DNA of 40,689 bases, taken from positions 1 to 40,689 of the forward strand of contig DATNQI010000045.1 of NCBI GenBank assembly GCA_036704125.1, in the 5' to 3' direction. Positions within the stretch are counted from its first letter, which is position 1. Each line of letters opens with the position of its first letter. This DNA comes from Pantanalinema sp. GTDB taxonomy: Bacteria > Cyanobacteriota > Sericytochromatia > S15B-MN24 > UBA4093. A model generated the notes under the pieces. It saw only the letters and a program-made list of their open reading frames with translations. It searched no databases and was not told where the DNA came from. The position numbers and the translations under genes were made by a program. Below, in pieces: positions 23,806 through 33,198 of this stretch.

Positions 23806-25715
23806 GGCAGCAGCACGCCCAACAGGACGATCGCGACGCCCAGCAGGCTCTCACCGGCGATGAGGCCCGAGGCGATGGGGATCAGGTAGGCTTCCGACTG
23901 CTTGGCGTTCCACTTCTCCCAGATGAGCGCCAAGAGCGCGCCGAGGAACATGGAGATGGCGTTGGTCGCCGGGATGACCATCGAGAGGCCCAGGGCGCTG
24001 GCCGAGGGCACGAAGGCCTTGGCCTTCTTGGGGAGGGCCATCTCGATGAGGGGCAGGGCGATGCCGATGAGAGCGCCCACCAGCATGCTCACCTGGATGG
24101 TCGGGTGCAGGCTCGCGATGCCGTTGCTCAGGAGCTGGGCCACGCTCGCCCAGACCTGGGCGGCCGGGGCCGGGAACTTCTCGGAGCCGAGGACGTCGGC
24201 ATTGGGGACCAGGACGTACCAGACGGGGACGACCACGGCGGTGCCGACGAAGATGCCCGCGAACTGGGCGAGGAACTGCTTGCGGGGGTTGGCGCCGAGC
24301 AGGTAGCCGCTCTTGAGGTCGGTCAGCAGGTCGGCGGCCGAGCCCGCGGCCCCGGCGGTGACCGTGGCGGTCATGAGGTTGGTGACGATGTTGGCCGGGG
24401 CCAGGATGCCGTAGGTGAGCTGGGTGATCTTGCCCATGGCGCCGATGGGGGTCGTGTCGGTCTCGCCCGTGACGCGGCAGGCGACCAGGCTGAGGAAGAA
24501 GGTCATGACGATGGCGATGAGGCTCATCCAGGGCCGCACGTGGAACGCGAAGTGCATGATGGCCATGACGCCGAGGGCCGCGATGGTCGTGCCCACCCAG
24601 AACCAGGAGTTGGGGACCTCGATGGCGGCCAAGGGATCGTCCTCACCGCTCGCGGCCGCGGCCTTCTTGGGGGTCAGGGCGCTCACGATGGTCTTCCACT
24701 GCATGGCGAAGCCCAGCAGGCCCGAACTCACCATCATGGACGAGCCCATCCAGAGGCTCCAGTTGCGCAGCGCCTTGGGCGAGGGGAAGAAGCCGGGCTC
24801 GAGGGCCGTCTTGGGGTCCACGCCGTGGGCGAGGAAGGCGGTGGGGAAGTGCTTGAGGACCTCGGGCAGGGTGATGCCGTAGGTGGCGATGGCCCCCAGC
24901 AGCATGGTCCAGCCGGTTTTCCAGCCCATCAGGGCGCCGGCGGCGACCATGATGGTCGAGGCCTCGAGGGTGAAGGTCCACTTTGCGATGGGCTGGCCCG
25001 CGATCTTGAGGAACGGGATGTGGAAGTCGGCGGGCAGCGCGGGCAGGCCCATCTTGAGCTTGCCAGCGAGCCAGGGCATGCCGTCGCGGGCCCATGCGAC
25101 GATGGCGCCGAGCCCCATCATCTTGAAGAGGACGCTCGCCTGCTTGACGGCGTCGCCGCCCTTGGCGTGGAGGCTCTTGAGGGTGGTGGCCGCGGCCACG
25201 CCCGAGGGGAAGCGCAGCTGCTCGACGTTGATCATCTGGCGCTTCATGGGGATGGCCAGCATGACGCCCAGCATGGCCAGGAAGAAGGTCCAGCCCATGA
25301 GGGTCCAGAACTCCATGTTCGTCTTGGTGACGATCAGGTAGGCCGCGATCGCCGAGACCATGGTGCCGCCGGTCGAGTAGCCAGCGGCCGAGGCCGTCGA
25401 CTGCATGGCGTTGTTCTCGAGCAGGGACATGTCCGTCTTGGCCAGCCCGATCTTGCGAAGGGTCGTCCAGATCGCATACGACAGGATGCACGCCGTGATG
25501 GCCACGCCCAGGCCCCAGCCGGTCTTGAGGCCGACGTAGAGGTTCGAGAGGGACATGACGGCGCCCAGCACGCTGCCCATGAGGACGGAGCGGACCGTGA
25601 GCTGGGGCATGCTGTCGCCCTGGTAGACGTTCTTGTACCAGTCGAGCTCGCGCTCGCGCGGCGTCAGCTCCGTCGAAGCGGCCGGAGCCTCTTCGTTGCC
25701 GAGGGTCGTGGACAT
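23802..25715 (-). CDS. OPT family oligopeptide transporter
   Basis: Inner-membrane transporter of 637 residues with about 14-16 predicted helices, of the OPT superfamily that moves small peptides or metal chelates. Family segments are clear: SVLMGSVLGAVMSLSNLYVGLKTGWGLG near the start, ENNAMQSTASAAGYSTGGTM, and MKRQMINVEQLRFPSGVAAA, followed by DLLTDLKSGYLLGANPRKQF. This matches the bacterial (EspB-like) type. ATG 25715 has AAGGAA eight bases upstream. It heads a leftward run with the HD, DUF445 and J-domain genes. A minus-strand -10-like TACAAT lies at plus 25781-25786. The substrate is unknown. Confidence 0.93.
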   Translation of the reverse strand: MSTTLGNEEAPAASTELTPRERELDWYKNVYQGDSMPQLTVRSVLMGSVLGAVMSLSNLYVGLKTGWGLGVAITACILSYAIWTTLRKIGLAKTDMSLLENNAMQSTASAAGYSTGGTMVSAIAAYLIVTKTNMEFWTLMGWTFFLAMLGVMLAIPMKRQMINVEQLRFPSGVAAATTLKSLHAKGGDAVKQASVLFKMMGLGAIVAWARDGMPWLAGKLKMGLPALPADFHIPFLKIAGQPIAKWTFTLEASTIMVAAGALMGWKTGWTMLLGAIATYGITLPEVLKHFPTAFLAHGVDPKTALEPGFFPSPKALRNWSLWMGSSMMVSSGLLGFAMQWKTIVSALTPKKAAAASGEDDPLAAIEVPNSWFWVGTTIAALGVMAIMHFAFHVRPWMSLIAIVMTFFLSLVACRVTGETDTTPIGAMGKITQLTYGILAPANIVTNLMTATVTAGAAGSAADLLTDLKSGYLLGANPRKQFLAQFAGIFVGTAVVVPVWYVLVPNADVLGSEKFPAPAAQVWASVAQLLSNGIASLHPTIQVSMLVGALIGIALPLIEMALPKKAKAFVPSASALGLSMVIPATNAISMFLGALLALIWEKWNAKQSEAYLIPIASGLIAGESLLGVAIVLLGVLLP

Positions 25716-25939
25716 GCAGTCGCTTCCTTTTTCAGACGGGATGGCCCGCTTACGGGCACGGGTGGGGAGGTGATCCCTGGATTGTAACATCCTCATAACC
25801 ATGAGGTCTACGGGATCGCCGGCTCCCGGCCCTCAGAGGCAGTCAGACAGGGGAATCGCCGACACCTTGCCGGGTCTCGCCGCTTGTGTTAATCTCTTAA
25901 CCAAGGCTTAATTTTGAGAGAAGAAGGAGTGCCGCGACG
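25716..25939. promoter_or_regulatory. Divergent promoter region, OPT and rhodanese genes
   Basis: The region holds a minus-strand TACAAT (-10-like, 25781-25786) for the OPT run and, for the plus strand, the AT-rich GTTAATCTCTTAAC (partial inverted repeat) about 50 bases before the rhodanese start. A small inverted repeat, CCTCAT-AACC-ATGAGG, is at 25791-25806. No -35 box is convincing on either side. Confidence 0.35.
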
Positions 25940-26374
25940 ATGAACCGGATCCTTGTGGGTTGTGCCCTCGGCGTCATGCTGCTTTCCGGCTGCGGGGTCC
26001 GCCCGGTCAGCGCCCAGCAGGGCGTCGACGCCCGGGTGGAGGCCAAGGCCGAGGTGGGCAACGTCTCGGTCGCCGAGGCCAAGGCCATGATCGCCGCCAA
26101 TCCCAAGCTGGTGCTCATCGATGTGCGCGAGGCCTCCGAGTTCGGGGCCGGCCACATCCAGGGGGCACTGCTGCGCCCGCTGCCTCAGGTCTCCAACTGG
26201 AGCAAGGGCCTCGACAAGGGCGCCGAGTACCTCCTGGTCTGCCGCAGCGGCCACCGCAGCGGCCTGGCCGCCGCGCGCCTGGTGAGCTCGGGCTTCGAGC
26301 ACGTCACCAGCATGACCGGCGGCATGCTGGCCTGGACCGAGGCGGGCTACCCCAGCGTCGTCGGCGCCCGCTAG
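25940..26374 (+). CDS. Rhodanese-domain lipoprotein
   Basis: Predicted 144-residue lipoprotein with lipobox LLSGC (Cys18). A single rhodanese domain follows: VSVAEAKAMIAANPKLVLID, DVREASEFGAGHIQGA, then the active-site loop CRSGHRS with catalytic Cys101, and MTGGMLAWTEAGYP at the end. Such domains transfer sulfane sulfur; the anchor implies work in the envelope. The AAGGAG site lies upstream of ATG 25940. It stands alone between a divergent promoter region and a strong terminator. The physiological sulfur donor and acceptor are unknown. Confidence 0.93.
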   Translation: MNRILVGCALGVMLLSGCGVRPVSAQQGVDARVEAKAEVGNVSVAEAKAMIAANPKLVLIDVREASEFGAGHIQGALLRPLPQVSNWSKGLDKGAEYLLVCRSGHRSGLAAARLVSSGFEHVTSMTGGMLAWTEAGYPSVVGAR

Positions 26375-26392
26375 CTTCCTTTTCCCCGCTTC

Positions 26393-26434
26393 GCCACGCC
26401 GGCCGCCCAATGCAGGGCGGCCGGCGTGGCCGTT
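26393..26434 (+). terminator. Terminator with 16-base perfect stem
   Basis: GCCACGCCGGCCGCCC and its exact complement flank AATGCA, 19 bases after the rhodanese stop. The tail CGTTCTTG is short on T. Confidence 0.75.
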
Positions 26435-26492
26435 CTTGAAGTCCCGAGGAGATGGGCGTAGCATTGAAGCCAACAAGGAGGATTCAGCACCC

Positions 26493-28031
<1,539 letters not shown>

Positions 28032-28054
28032 GCGCGCCGGACCGGGCGGGGGCG

Positions 28055-28092
28055 GTCGATCGATAATCTAATCGAATGCTATTATGATCGAC
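28055..28092. promoter_or_regulatory. Imperfect dyad upstream of the BTAD regulator
   Basis: GTCGATCGATAAT and ATTATGATCGAC are inverted repeats with a single extra base, separated by 13 bases. They lie about 70 bases before the regulator start and span AT-rich -10-like TATTAT. The site may bind the regulator itself or another factor. Confidence 0.45.
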
Positions 28093-28160
28093 GGGTTGGG
28101 ACGGGCGCCATCGGTGCCTCGTCCTGGTCCCCGGTCCCCTTCTTCTTGAAGGAGCGCTCG

Positions 28161-31100
28161 TTGACGCCGGACGCCTCGCCCCCGGAACACATGCCGTCGC
28201 TCTTGCCCCGACCGTGCATCGCCGCCAGGGCCCATGCGACGGGCATTTGCACCTGGATCCTGCTGGCGGGCCCGGGATGGGGAAAGACGTGCGCGGCGCG
28301 CCTCATCGCCGATGCCCTCGGTCTGCCGCAGCACTGGCTCGATGCGGGACCGGGCGCGCTGGCGCGCCTGAACCGGACGCTCGCGCCGGGCGTGGCGGCT
28401 GCCCCCGAGGTCCTCGCCCGGCTCTTGAGCGACCGGCTGCGAGAGCGATTTCCGAATGGGGTTACCGTCGTTTTCGATCGGGCCGAGGAAGGGCTTTTCG
28501 CCCCGGCCTTCGTCCGCTTCATGCAGGCGTGGTTCGCACGGGTTCGCCTTCCCATTCGCACCGTCGTGACCAGCCGGCGGTGTCTCCCCGTCCGGCTCGC
28601 CCGCCAAATCCTCCAAGGCACGGCCGCCTATCTGGACGTCGAGGCCCTGCGCCTGTCCGAGGACGAGGTCCGAACCTGGCTTGCGGCCAAGCCCGCAGCC
28701 CTCGCCCAGGCGAAGGATCTGGCGGGGTGGCCCCTGGGTGTCGGGGCTCTGGCCATGAGCGGCGACTTGCCCTGTAATGAACACACGCTCAAGGGGCTGG
28801 TCCGCGAGGAGCTGCTCGGCCCGCTCCCGGCCGACCTGCGCGAGGTTGCCCTCGGGCTCTCGCTGCTCGCGAGCCCGACCGCCGAGGCCCTCCCCGTGCT
28901 GGGCAAGCCCCCTGAGGGCATCGAGGCCCTTCGCCGCTGGGGGCTGGTCGCGGGGGAGCCTCTCACCTGGCACCCGTTGGCCCGGCAGCTCCTGCGCGCC
29001 GAGTGGCACCAGACCCTGCCGCCGAGCGAGAAGGCCGAGCAGGCGCAGCGCGCCTCACGCTGGCTCGCCTCTAGGGACCCCGGGCAGGCCGTCGTCCTGC
29101 TGAGCGAGGCGGGCGACGAGGAGGCCGCCGTCGCCGCACTCTTCGCGCACGCCCCCGAGCTGCGGCTCTCGGGCCGGCTCGACCAGCTCTCGCGCCTGCT
29201 GGAGCGGTTCGACTCGCGACGGGCCCACGACCCTCGCTTGATCCTCGTCGACGGGATCCTGCTGGAGGCCAAGGGCTATTCCGCCGAAGCCCGAGCGCGC
29301 TACCGAGCCGCCGCCGACCGCTTCGAGCGCTCCGGCGATCGCCTCGGGCTGCTGGAGGCGCTGAATCAGCTCATGCGCCTCGCCTTCGACCGGGACGACC
29401 TCGAGGACTTCGAGGCCCTGCAAGCGACGGCTGGGCCGCTCGTGCCGAAGGGTGAGGTCCGGCACCGGGTCGAGTACCTCAACCTGCTGGGCTCTCACCG
29501 CTACGTCCAGGGCGACGAGGAGGCGGCAAGCCGCCACTACCTGGAGGTCCTGGACCTCCCCCACTTCGGCCAGTTCTCGGTCGCCGCCACCCAGCAATGC
29601 GCGGCCATCAACCTGGGGATCATCGAGCTGAACCGGGGCGAGCTCGCTCAGGCGACCCTGCACTTCAGGCATGCCCTCGCCCTCGGCGAGGCCTGTCGGT
29701 CCCGGCCCGCCATCCACCGTCTCGCGATCCTTTACCTGGCACTGCTCGCTCTCCACTTCGGCGATCGCGCCCAGGGCGAGGCCCTCTACGAGGCGCAAGC
29801 GGCCGAGGCTGCTCTCCTGGATCGGAGCTGGTCCCAGTGGCAGCTTCTCCTGCAGGAGGGCGATTGCCTCGTCTTGCTGGGCGACCACGACCAGGCCGAG
29901 GCCAAGTACCGGGAGGTCCTCGCCATCCTGAGCGCCGGTGGCGGCGCCAAGCGCCTCGACCTGGACAGCATCCTCTGCCGAATGGCGATCCTCCACCGCC
30001 GCCGCGGCGCGCCGCGCGCGGCGCTCGCCCTCCACGTCCAGACCGCTCGGAGCGCAGGACCCTGGTCCTACCATCGCGCGTACTTCCTCACGCAGTGGGG
30101 CCTGACCCTGCTCACGGCGAAATCGGAGGCCGAGGCCCTCGCGAAACTCGAGGCGGCCCATGCCGAGCTTTCGGGGCGCCCGGCGCGCCTGCTCGAACTC
30201 GACGTCCTCCTCCCGCTGGCGCTGGCCTTCGAGCGCACCGGTCAGAAGGAGAGGGCGGGCCAGGCGCTCGCCGCGGCCGTCGCCCTCATGCGTGAGCTGG
30301 GGGTGCTCTACGCGCCGCTCGCCCTGCCCGAGATCAGCGAGGCCCTGTGGGGCCTGCTCCTGGCGCACGGCCACCACGACCTGGTCGCCGAGATCGCGTC
30401 GCTGTTCCCGGACGAGGCGAGCGTCGTCCATGAAGCCCTGGTTCGCAATCTTGGGGCGGGCGGGTTGCTCGTGCCCCCCCTGCCGCCGCCGGCCCTTCGG
30501 ATCCGCTGCTTCGGGAGCCTCGAGGTCCTTGTCGGCGACCTTCCTCCCATCCACTGGCCCCGCAAGAAGGCCAAGGTCCTGCTCGCTTTGCTGCTCTTCG
30601 CCCCCGAGGGCCTCAGCCGCGAGGCGCTGTGCGAGCTGCTCATCGATCCCAGCAGCGCCGAGCCCGAGCGCCACCTGCACGACCTCTCGAGCGCCCTGCG
30701 CAAGGCCCTCGAGCCCTCGCTCGCGCACCGGCACCCCTCGCGCTACCTGACGTTCAGGGATGGCTGGTACCGCCTCTCGCTGAAAGGTGCCTGGCTGGAC
30801 GTCGCCGAGTTCGAGCGGGCCTACGCGCAAGGCAAGCGCGCCTGGGACGCGGGCGATCGCGATGCGGCCGTCGCCTCGTTCGAGGCTGCCATGCGGCTCT
30901 ACCGCGCCGATCTGCTGAGCGAGACGGTCCTCCTGGGGTGGTTCGAGGCCGAGCGGCAGCACTACCGGGCGCTCGCCCTCGAGATGCTCGATCTGCTCTC
31001 GGCCCATCACCTTGCGGCCGAGCATCTCGAGCGGGGCCGGGCCTTCACCGAGCGCCTCCTGCAGCTCGACCCGACCTGCGAGGAGGCCCACCGCCGCCTC

Positions 31101-31241
31101 ATGGCGCTCTACGGCCGTTTCGGCCAGCGCGAACTGGTGCGGCGGCAGTACGAGCAGTGCGCCCGGGCGCTCAGCGAGGCCTTCGGCGCAGCCCCCACCG
31201 ACGAGACCCGGAAATTGCGCGATCGCCTCGTCCAGGCTTGA
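28161..31241 (+). CDS. Large ATPase-TPR regulator with C-terminal BTAD (SARP-like)
   Basis: Predicted transcription regulator of 1026 residues. An N-terminal NTPase module carries the Walker A motif GPGWGKT (about 37-43), as in MalT/LuxR-type STAND proteins. The middle (about 230-760) is helical TPR-like repeats (LLEALNQLMRLAFDRDDLED, ARYRAAADRFERSG). From about residue 780 comes a winged helix (LRIRCFGSLEVLVGD ... WPRKKAKVLLALLLF) and a bacterial transcriptional activation domain (AEFERAYAQG ... LYRADLLSE ... EEAHRRLMALYGRFGQ). This reverses the usual SARP order, where DNA binding is N-terminal. TTG 28161 has AAGGAG six bases upstream; the track-like TTG at 28146 overlaps it. It precedes a run of four lipoproteins it may control (inference). 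Confidence 0.88.
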   Translation: MTPDASPPEHMPSLLPRPCIAARAHATGICTWILLAGPGWGKTCAARLIADALGLPQHWLDAGPGALARLNRTLAPGVAAAPEVLARLLSDRLRERFPNGVTVVFDRAEEGLFAPAFVRFMQAWFARVRLPIRTVVTSRRCLPVRLARQILQGTAAYLDVEALRLSEDEVRTWLAAKPAALAQAKDLAGWPLGVGALAMSGDLPCNEHTLKGLVREELLGPLPADLREVALGLSLLASPTAEALPVLGKPPEGIEALRRWGLVAGEPLTWHPLARQLLRAEWHQTLPPSEKAEQAQRASRWLASRDPGQAVVLLSEAGDEEAAVAALFAHAPELRLSGRLDQLSRLLERFDSRRAHDPRLILVDGILLEAKGYSAEARARYRAAADRFERSGDRLGLLEALNQLMRLAFDRDDLEDFEALQATAGPLVPKGEVRHRVEYLNLLGSHRYVQGDEEAASRHYLEVLDLPHFGQFSVAATQQCAAINLGIIELNRGELAQATLHFRHALALGEACRSRPAIHRLAILYLALLALHFGDRAQGEALYEAQAAEAALLDRSWSQWQLLLQEGDCLVLLGDHDQAEAKYREVLAILSAGGGAKRLDLDSILCRMAILHRRRGAPRAALALHVQTARSAGPWSYHRAYFLTQWGLTLLTAKSEAEALAKLEAAHAELSGRPARLLELDVLLPLALAFERTGQKERAGQALAAAVALMRELGVLYAPLALPEISEALWGLLLAHGHHDLVAEIASLFPDEASVVHEALVRNLGAGGLLVPPLPPPALRIRCFGSLEVLVGDLPPIHWPRKKAKVLLALLLFAPEGLSREALCELLIDPSSAEPERHLHDLSSALRKALEPSLAHRHPSRYLTFRDGWYRLSLKGAWLDVAEFERAYAQGKRAWDAGDRDAAVASFEAAMRLYRADLLSETVLLGWFEAERQHYRALALEMLDLLSAHHLAAEHLERGRAFTERLLQLDPTCEEAHRRLMALYGRFGQRELVRRQYEQCARALSEAFGAAPTDETRKLRDRLVQA

Positions 31242-31349
31242 AGGCATCCCTGTTGCGAGTGAAATGCGGGTGGGTGCGTCTACGTTAGGGGGTGGTGTAC
31301 TTACCATCCGTGCGTTGGCGGGCCTCTCTCCCTGCAAAGGACGCTTCTC

Positions 31350-31961
31350 ATGCCCACTTCCACTCACCCGCAGCCGATCGTGAGCCGCCTTGCCCTCGCG
31401 CCCCGCCTCGCGCTGCTCCTGTCCGCCCTGTTGCTCCTCGGGGGCTGCCCGGGCGGCGACGACCTCGAGGGGACCGGCCTGGTTGCGCCCGGAAGCCCGG
31501 CCCCTGGCTCGACCACCAGCAACGGGCACATCGGCGGCGGCGTCGCCACCGGCTCGAACGACGCCACGCCCGTCCCCACTCCCACCCCGACCCCCGAGCA
31601 AACCACCCCGCCCGCGACCCCCAAGCCGACGGCGCCGCCCAAGGTGGCCATTGCGTCGGTCCAGGTCTCAGCCACCTACCTCCTGCTGTATCCCGTTCCC
31701 CAGGATCCCGCCAAGGGCCTCGGTTACCCGAGCGAGCAGGCCTTGTCCGGCGTGGCCCAGCGGGCGGATGGCTTCCAGGCCCCCGTCCGCTGGATCGTCA
31801 GCGAGCACCTGACCTACAGCGACGGCAAGGTCTCCACCAAGCCCACCACTCCGGCCGGCATCCACTACCTTCGCTGCGAGGCCGTCGACGACCCCAACGT
31901 CTTCCGAGACGTGGCCGTCGAGGTCCGTACGACCAGCAGCCTCGACGTGATCGTGCAGTAA
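31350..31961 (+). CDS. Lipoprotein with Pro/Thr linker and Ig-like domain
   Basis: Predicted 203-residue lipoprotein (lipobox LLGGC). Mature N terminus is Gly/Ser-rich, then a Pro/Thr linker (TPVPTPTPTPEQTTPP). The C-terminal 105 residues form a beta domain with VAIASVQVSATYLLLY, VRWIVSEHLTYSDGKVSTK and GIHYLRCEAVDDPNVFRDV, the last part looking like a Big-type Ig fold. AAAGGA lies eight bases before ATG 31350. It is 13 bases upstream of the next lipoprotein and probably co-transcribed. The function is unknown; an adhesin or surface-display role is possible. Confidence 0.78.
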   Translation: MPTSTHPQPIVSRLALAPRLALLLSALLLLGGCPGGDDLEGTGLVAPGSPAPGSTTSNGHIGGGVATGSNDATPVPTPTPTPEQTTPPATPKPTAPPKVAIASVQVSATYLLLYPVPQDPAKGLGYPSEQALSGVAQRADGFQAPVRWIVSEHLTYSDGKVSTKPTTPAGIHYLRCEAVDDPNVFRDVAVEVRTTSSLDVIVQ

Positions 31962-31974
31962 GGGGCCAATCACC

Positions 31975-32934
31975 ATGAACCGACTCCTCCCGTTCCTCGC
32001 GGCCAGCGGCCTCCTCATCGGTTGCCAGGCCCTCACCCCGCCCTCGGCGCAGGCCCCCGAGTTGCAGCAAGGGGCAACTGGCGCCCCCGGCGTCCTCAGT
32101 GTGGCGGTCCGCTGGCCCCTGCGCCGGGCTCAGGTGATCCCGCTGAGCACCCAGACCATCTGGCTCCAGGTCAAGAAGGCCGATCAACTGCTTTACTTCG
32201 CGCCGCTCGCGCGGCCCGAGGCCACCGACAGCCTCATGGTCGCCGAGGCGAGCATCCAGCTGGACGCCGCGAGCGGGCTCACTGTCCAGGCGGACGCCTT
32301 CCGCACGGGGCAGGCCTCGACCGATATCCCCATCGCGAGCCGGCGCGTGGAGAACGTCAGCCTCCTGGCCAATCAGCGCACCGCGGTGGTGCTCGATCTG
32401 GTCGCGGCCTTCACCCCCCAGGTCACGAGCGTCACCCCGGACAACGGCGGGCCCGGCGTGGTGGTGAGCCTTGGGGGGGCCTTCAGCCCGAGCGGCTCAT
32501 ACGAGCTGCTTCTCAGGGACGCGCGGGCCTTCGGAAGCCTGACGGGATCTCAGGTGCGCGCGACAGCGCCATACGGCGCTCGCTCGGGCCCCGTTCGGGT
32601 CCTCGACGACGGGGTGCCCTCGGCGGCGGGGCCGACCTTCCGCGTCCTCTCGCGCCTCGATGTGACCCCTCAGGCCCCCCGCACCACGATCGGCACCCCC
32701 GTCGCCTTCCGGGTGCCGAGCGCCGAGGACACCGAGGGCGTCGCCGTCTTGAACCCGACCGTGACCCGCTGGAGCCTGATCGACCCGGCCAAGCTCAATC
32801 TCCCGGGCTCGGCGGCAAGCACCATCGGGACCCTCTCCCAGGACGGGACGTTCACCGCCACGTCCCCTGGGACCGCCTGGGTCTACGCCTGGTCGGGCTA
32901 CCTCAGCGCCACCACCTCGATCACCGTCGACTGA
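31975..32934 (+). CDS. Lipoprotein with IPT/TIG domain
   Basis: Predicted 319-residue lipoprotein (LLIGC). Residues about 35-145 form a beta-rich domain (LSVAVRWPLRRAQVIPLSTQ, TVQADAFRTGQ). An IPT/TIG domain follows at about 147-225: QVTSVTPDNGGPGVVVSLGG, then YGARSGPVRVLDDG. The C-terminal part, from LDVTPQAPRTTIGTP to TSITVD, has the SQDGTFTATSPGTAWVYA motif of Big_2-like Ig domains. It looks like a multi-domain surface protein. AAGGGG precedes ATG 31975. The two paralogous NHL proteins downstream also carry TIG domains, so this locus is devoted to such exported proteins. Confidence 0.82.
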   Translation: MNRLLPFLAASGLLIGCQALTPPSAQAPELQQGATGAPGVLSVAVRWPLRRAQVIPLSTQTIWLQVKKADQLLYFAPLARPEATDSLMVAEASIQLDAASGLTVQADAFRTGQASTDIPIASRRVENVSLLANQRTAVVLDLVAAFTPQVTSVTPDNGGPGVVVSLGGAFSPSGSYELLLRDARAFGSLTGSQVRATAPYGARSGPVRVLDDGVPSAAGPTFRVLSRLDVTPQAPRTTIGTPVAFRVPSAEDTEGVAVLNPTVTRWSLIDPAKLNLPGSAASTIGTLSQDGTFTATSPGTAWVYAWSGYLSATTSITVD

Positions 32935-32988
32935 GGGGAGCCGATCCGCGTGAGCCTTGATCGCATCCAAACTAGGCTTAGCCATTAG

Positions 32989-33008
32989 CGAGCCCTCTTT
33001 CGGGCTCG
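32989..33008 (+). terminator. Small stem-loop after the IPT/TIG lipoprotein gene
   Basis: CGAGCCC and GGGCTCG flank TCTTTC. It is followed 12 bases later by a far stronger hairpin. It lacks a T tail. Confidence 0.5.
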
Positions 33009-33020
33009 TCATCGACCGGA

Positions 33021-33064
33021 ACATTCGCAGGCGCCGTCATGCCGACGGCGCCTGCGAATGTTTT
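33021..33064 (+). terminator. Strong terminator with 18-base perfect stem
   Basis: Exact complementary arms at 33021-33038 and 33044-33061 enclose ATGCC, followed by TTTT (33061-33064). It separates the small lipoproteins from the giant NHL genes. Confidence 0.85.
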
Positions 33065-33091
33065 GCGAGTGGTGGGCTGTAAAATCGACGA

Positions 33092-33131
33092 GCGACGGTT
33101 TGTGCGTCGCGCCGGCACGATGCCCGGCGCG
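33092..33131 (+). other. Alternative overlapping hairpins in the NHL operon leader
   Basis: GCGACG/CGTCGC (33092-33097 with 33105-33110) and CGCGCCGG/CCGGCGCG (33108-33115 with 33124-33131) share three bases, so only one can form fully. They precede the first NHL gene by about 70 bases. A -10-like TAAAAT lies at 33080-33085. This could be a regulatory leader; nothing known was recognised. Confidence 0.35.
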
Positions 33132-33198
33132 GATGAGGCCAGTCACGTGGTAGCGGGCGCGTCATCACAGCGGCAAGGAACGCGCCGGAGGAGCACGC

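Noticed and set aside
29055-31601. Minus-strand 848-codon frame opposite the BTAD regulator
   Set aside because: Composition is low complexity and no domain is visible. The plus-strand gene has clear motifs throughout.
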